DNA of 22,169 bases, from positions 1 through 22,169 of the forward strand of contig JBKHXU010000132.1 in NCBI GenBank assembly GCA_046565865.1, read 5' to 3'. Below the pieces are notes generated by a model, which saw only the letters and a list, made by a program, of their open reading frames with translations, made no database searches and was not told where the DNA came from. Below are positions 18,660 through 22,169 of this stretch, one piece after another; the stretch's first letter is position 1; each line of letters opens with the position of its first letter. The position numbers and the translations under genes are program-made. This stretch comes from JBKHXU01 sp046565865. Lineage in GTDB: Bacteria > Pseudomonadota > Gammaproteobacteria > Acidiferrobacterales > Sulfurifustaceae.

Positions 18660-20849
18660 GTGAGCCGGCCAGCGCAAATCGAGTTACCGCCCGCCTTTGA
18701 GCCGCTGCTCGCCGCGCTGACGGCCGGCCACGGCGATGCCGATGCCGCGCTGATTCACCGCGCCGCCAGCGTTGCGTTGAACGCGCATCACGGGCAACAA
18801 CGCGCCTCGGGCGAGCCGTTCGTGGCGCACGCGCTATCGGTCGCACGCATCCTCGCCGATTTGAAACTCGACGCCGAGACCATCGCGGCCGCGATCCTGC
18901 ACGACGTGGTTGAGGATACGGCGACGATGCTGCCGGATATCACCCAGCAATTCGGCGCGCGCGTGGCGGCGCTGGTCGACGGCGTGACCAAGATGGACGC
19001 GATCGAGGGCACCACCGCCGGTGCCGAGCGGCGCGAACGCGCCCAGGCCGAGAGCCTGCGCAAGATGCTGCTCGCCATGGCCGAGGACGTGCGCGTGGTG
19101 TTGATCAAGCTCGCCGATCGGCTGCACAACATGCGCACGCTGGATGCGCTCGACGCCGAGCGCCAGCAGCGCATCGCACGCGAGACGATGGACATCTACG
19201 CGCCGCTCGCCAACCGTCTCGGTATTTGGCAGTTGAAGTGGGAGCTCGAAGACCTCGCGTTTCGCTATCTGGAGCCGACGGCGTACGCGCAGATCGCGGC
19301 GCAGTTCGACGAAAAGCGTTTGGACCGCGAGCAGTACATCGAGCGCTTCATCGACGCGCTGCGCACCGAGCTGACACGCAACGGTATTGCCGCCGACATC
19401 AGCGGCCGGCCGAAGCATTTTTTCGGCATCTGGCGCAAGATGCAGCGCAAGGCCAAGGGCTTCGAGCAAATCTTCGACGTGCGCGCGGTGCGCGTGCTGG
19501 TCGAGAGCGTGCGCGATTGCTACGCCGCGCTCGGCGTGGTGCACACGCTGTGGCAGCACATTCCGGGCGAGTTCGACGACTACATCGCGACGCCGAAAGA
19601 GAACAATTACCGTTCCATCCATACCGCGGTCGTCGGTCCCGACGGTAAGACGGTCGAGGTGCAAATCCGCACGCACGAGATGCATCAGCAGTCCGAGCTG
19701 GGCGTCGCGGCGCACTGGCGGTACAAAGAAGGCGCGCGCACCGACGAGGCGTTCGACAAAAAGATCGCCTGGCTACGTACGCTGCTGCAATGGAAGGATG
19801 AGGTCGCGGAGGCGGCGGAGTTCGTCGATCAGTTCAAATCGGAGATCTTCAGCGAGCGCGTGTACGTGTTCACGCCCAAGGGGCGCATCGTCGATCTGCC
19901 CGCGGGCGCGACCGCGCTCGACTTCGCGTATGCGGTGCACACCGATATCGGCCATCGCTGTCGCGGTGCGAAGGTGAACGGCCATATCGTGCCGCTCACC
20001 TACCCACTCAAGACCGGCGAACGCGTCGAGGTGTTGACGGTGAAGGAGGGCGGGCCGAGCCGCGATTGGCTCAATCCGCATCTTGGGTATCTACATACCT
20101 CCAAGGCGCGCGCCAAGGTGCAGCACTGGTTCAAACAGCAGCACTACGACACCGCGGTCGCCGAAGGTCGAGTGGTGCTGGAACGTGAGCTGCATCGCTT
20201 GGGATTGCACGACGTCAACTACGAACGCCTGGCGCAAAAGTTCGAGTTCGCGAAAGTCGACGACTTCCTGGCGACGCTCGGGCGCGGCGATCTCAAGGCA
20301 TCGCAGATCGCGGCGGCGGCGCAGGAATGGATCGAGCCGAAGCTACGGGATCCGCTGCCCGCCGTGCCGGCGCACGCGCCCGCGCGCGGCGGCGATACCA
20401 GCGGCATCACCATCCAAGGCGTCGGTAACCTGTTGACGCGGCTTGCGCGCTGCTGCAACCCATTGCCGGGCGATCCCGTCGTCGGCTTCGTCACGCGCGG
20501 CCACGGCATCACCGTGCATCGGCGTGATTGCCCGAACGCCTTGCGCCATCACGATGAAAACGAGGAGCGCTTAATCGAGGTCAGTTGGGGCAGCGACGCG
20601 AGCAAGACCTACCCGGTCGACATCGACATTACCGCCTACGAGCGGTCGGGCCTGTTGCGCGACATCACTTCACTGCTCGCGAACGAGAAGATCAACGTCA
20701 TCGCGGTCAATACGCTGACCGACAAGGCGCGCCACGTGGCGCGCATGACGTTCACGCTCGAGATTTCGGATATCGATGCCCTCAGCCGCGTGCTGGCGCG
20801 CATTGACCAGATTCCAAACGTGTTCGACGCGCGCCGACGCGTGTCGTGA
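18660..20849 (+). CDS. relA: RelA/SpoT-family (p)ppGpp synthetase with intact-looking HD hydrolase domain
   Basis: A 729-residue long RSH protein that makes (and perhaps degrades) the alarmone (p)ppGpp. HD domain, about 30-180: Arg48, His57, His81-Asp82 with Glu85-Asp86 (LHDVVEDT), Asp153 and Asn157 (LADRLHN) are all present, as in hydrolase-active Rel. Synthetase domain, about 245-360: RPKHFFGIWRKM, the acidic motif EFDD (304-307), NNYRSIHT and VEVQIRT. Then TGS (about 398-462), the zinc-finger/CC region ARCCNPLPGDPV (597-608) with HRRDCPN, and ACT (about 651-729). The acidic EXDD form is typical of monofunctional RelA, while the HD set is typical of Rel/SpoT, so whether it is RelA or a bifunctional enzyme is open. 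GTG at 18660 is supported by GAGGG upstream, and TATAAT lies before it. Confidence 0.93.
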   Translation: MSRPAQIELPPAFEPLLAALTAGHGDADAALIHRAASVALNAHHGQQRASGEPFVAHALSVARILADLKLDAETIAAAILHDVVEDTATMLPDITQQFGARVAALVDGVTKMDAIEGTTAGAERRERAQAESLRKMLLAMAEDVRVVLIKLADRLHNMRTLDALDAERQQRIARETMDIYAPLANRLGIWQLKWELEDLAFRYLEPTAYAQIAAQFDEKRLDREQYIERFIDALRTELTRNGIAADISGRPKHFFGIWRKMQRKAKGFEQIFDVRAVRVLVESVRDCYAALGVVHTLWQHIPGEFDDYIATPKENNYRSIHTAVVGPDGKTVEVQIRTHEMHQQSELGVAAHWRYKEGARTDEAFDKKIAWLRTLLQWKDEVAEAAEFVDQFKSEIFSERVYVFTPKGRIVDLPAGATALDFAYAVHTDIGHRCRGAKVNGHIVPLTYPLKTGERVEVLTVKEGGPSRDWLNPHLGYLHTSKARAKVQHWFKQQHYDTAVAEGRVVLERELHRLGLHDVNYERLAQKFEFAKVDDFLATLGRGDLKASQIAAAAQEWIEPKLRDPLPAVPAHAPARGGDTSGITIQGVGNLLTRLARCCNPLPGDPVVGFVTRGHGITVHRRDCPNALRHHDENEERLIEVSWGSDASKTYPVDIDITAYERSGLLRDITSLLANEKINVIAVNTLTDKARHVARMTFTLEISDIDALSRVLARIDQIPNVFDARRRVS

Positions 20850-20927
20850 AGGCGTGCGTTGGCGCAGGCGGCGACGGCATGTCGGGTTCACGTCACGGGC
20901 CGGTTTACCAACACCTCGGGGCGGGGT

Positions 20928-22052
20928 TCATGCCAGCTCGCGAGGTAGGCGCACGGCGAACACCGTTTCCGCGTTTTCCGACCGTGCTTCGATCTCGCCA
21001 CGATGGGCGCGGACGATTTCACGGGCGATATACAAGCCGAGGCCGAGGCTGCCGTCCGCGGCGCCGCGGTGCTCATGCCCGCGGGCGTGCATGAGCGGAT
21101 CGAAGATTCGATTCAGAACCGATTGTGCGATTGCAGGGCCGGTGTTTCTGACTTCAAAGCGCACGTCGCTGTCCTTGCCGCTAACCGCCACCTGAATCGG
21201 CGTGTCGGTCGCCCCGTGCTTGATCGCGTTTAGCACGAGATTGCCGAGCACTTGCTGCAGGCGCCTGCCGTCCCACATCCCCTGGGTATCGCCGGTCACC
21301 GCCAGGTGTAGCTGACGGTTGGGATGCGCGGCACGCAACTCTTCTAGCTCGTCGCTAAACACCGTCGCCAGATCGGCGGATGTCGGAGTGATACGAATAC
21401 CCAAGCCGAGTTGGGTGCGATTGAACTCGACCAGGTCGTCCAGCAACGCCTGCATGCGAGCCCCGCTGCGGATCACGCGCGACGCCGCCTCGGATACGGT
21501 CTCGCCGGCATTGAGGCGTGCGAGCTGTGCGGCAGTCATTCGAATGGCCTGGAGGGGGCTACGAAGATCGTGGCCGATCATTCCGAGCAACAGGTTGCGC
21601 GACTGCTCGACCTTTGCGTTGAAACAGGCAATCGATTCGATTAGCGCCTGGTCGATCGCCTCGTTGAAACGGATGATGTCGTCGATATGCGGCGCTTGGG
21701 GCTGACACGCCCCCAGCCATTGGCGCAGGACGCTGGCGCGCAAGGCGCGGTACTCGGCGGCAAGCTGGTTGATATTGAAGCCGCTTCGTGCGCGCAAGAC
21801 GGCATGCGTTTCCGCCGCGGTCTCGGGGGCGTTGACCTGTTTGGGGACGCGGCCCTTTGACTTCTCGGTGCGGGCGGTCTCGGTCTGCGGTGTCGACAAG
21901 TCCTTCGCCACCGCCTCTAGAATCTGTTGCGCGTGATCACGTAACGCTAGCGACGTCATACTCGCCGCGACCGGCATCAGGCTCGACGCGAACTCCTCCC
22001 AGTCGCGCAGGATGGCTTCCATGTTGCGCACAATGACATCGGCGAGCCGCAT
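20928..22052 (-). CDS. Soluble sensor histidine kinase with RsbRD-like N-terminal domain
   Basis: A 374-residue kinase without membrane helix. Residues 1-115 (IVRNMEAILRDWEEFASSL, then ALRDHAQQIL and LAAEYRALRASVLRQW) match the helical RsbRD_N-type sensor domain seen at the start of many soluble kinases. The HisKA helix holds His161 in IGHDLRSPLQAI. The ATPase domain shows the N box (QQVLGNLVLNAIKHG), a G1 box NTGPAI in place of the usual D-x-G-x-G, FDPL, and the G2 box GSLGLGLYIAREIV. The NTG variant is common in this subfamily to my knowledge, but activity should not be assumed. ATG at 22052 follows an in-frame TAA two codons upstream and has no good ribosome site. No response regulator is visible on either side, so within this window it is an orphan. 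It is convergent with the ppGpp gene. Confidence 0.9.
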   Translation of the reverse strand: MRLADVIVRNMEAILRDWEEFASSLMPVAASMTSLALRDHAQQILEAVAKDLSTPQTETARTEKSKGRVPKQVNAPETAAETHAVLRARSGFNINQLAAEYRALRASVLRQWLGACQPQAPHIDDIIRFNEAIDQALIESIACFNAKVEQSRNLLLGMIGHDLRSPLQAIRMTAAQLARLNAGETVSEAASRVIRSGARMQALLDDLVEFNRTQLGLGIRITPTSADLATVFSDELEELRAAHPNRQLHLAVTGDTQGMWDGRRLQQVLGNLVLNAIKHGATDTPIQVAVSGKDSDVRFEVRNTGPAIAQSVLNRIFDPLMHARGHEHRGAADGSLGLGLYIAREIVRAHRGEIEARSENAETVFAVRLPRELA

Positions 22053-22169
22053 TTGTTATAGGTACCGGCGGTATATCCATTCGACATGCCGATGGTAAAC
22101 ACTTCATGGGTGGACTGGAATAGCACTTCGCCAAAGAGCCTTTTTTTCCGCGGGGATACGGAGAAGCGT
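22053..22169. other. Region upstream of the kinase; possible start of another gene
   Basis: This 117-base edge region must hold the kinase promoter, but I see no convincing pair of hexamers. On the plus strand a frame from ATG 22086 stays open for 28 codons to the window edge (MPMVNTSWVDWNSTSPKSLF...), which could be the start of a divergent gene. On the minus strand another frame is also open from the edge into the kinase gene. Neither shows a recognisable motif or ribosome site, so I do not call a gene. Confidence 0.2.

Noticed and set aside
18834..19715. 293-codon minus-strand frame
   Set aside because: Antisense to the ppGpp synthetase gene, whose frame has every family motif.
22140..22150. 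T-run near the window end as a terminator
   Set aside because: No GC-rich stem precedes the Ts on the plus strand.
1..22169. CRISPR array, tRNA, rRNA, integrase or insertion sequence
   Set aside because: Reading both strands I found no regularly spaced direct repeats, no tRNA-like cloverleaf ending, and no transposase or integrase motif. Short or divergent cases could escape reading by eye.

Overview
The window looks like chromosomal DNA of a gammaproteobacterium: high GC, long GC-rich antisense reading frames, and the block purN-purM ... hda-DUF2069-wrbA, which matches the order I recall from Pseudomonas and related gammaproteobacteria. The desaturase is also very close to the Pseudomonas DesA type. 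I cannot name a genus. The DsrE-type proteins and the SoxW-like thioredoxin are compatible with a sulfur-metabolising lineage but do not prove it. I see no tRNA, rRNA, CRISPR array, transposase or phage gene. Layout: (1) 1-1903, the tail of a membrane protein gene, a delta-9 fatty acid desaturase (-) and a divergent NUDIX hydrolase (+). (2) 1906-3703, a compact minus-strand operon of an ECF sigma factor, a membrane anti-sigma factor whose periplasmic part is a DsrE-like domain, and a secreted stand-alone DsrE-like protein, closed by a rho-independent terminator. This is the most unusual system in the window. (3) 3764-5490, purM-purN (purine synthesis), directly upstream of the sigma operon on the same strand. 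(4) 5552-8428, a large membrane GGDEF-EAL protein. (5) 8651-10963, a CDP-alcohol phosphatidyltransferase and hda (+), running convergently into DUF2069 and wrbA (-). (6) 10985-11187, repeat DNA, including a 136-bp element with 18-bp terminal inverted repeats. (7) 11224-14361, a large PilZ-type protein and aspartate ammonia-lyase (-). (8) 14485-17886, two exported thioredoxin-fold proteins, then a TolC-type outer-membrane protein, a short periplasmic adaptor and an acylphosphatase, all (+). (9) 18004-22052, a lytic transglycosylase (-), a RelA/SpoT-family ppGpp enzyme (+) and a soluble histidine kinase (-). Several genes concern signalling: a sigma/anti-sigma pair, a c-di-GMP turnover enzyme plus a candidate c-di-GMP receptor (PilZ), a (p)ppGpp enzyme and an orphan kinase. 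Envelope functions also recur (desaturase, DsrE proteins, thioredoxin-fold proteins, efflux-type pair, transglycosylase). The sigma operon is the best candidate for an undescribed system: its anti-sigma factor appears to carry, as its periplasmic sensor, a paralogue of the small secreted protein encoded just downstream. No stretch longer than about 300 bases lacks a gene. The longest gap is 10964-11223, and it is mostly repeat sequence.
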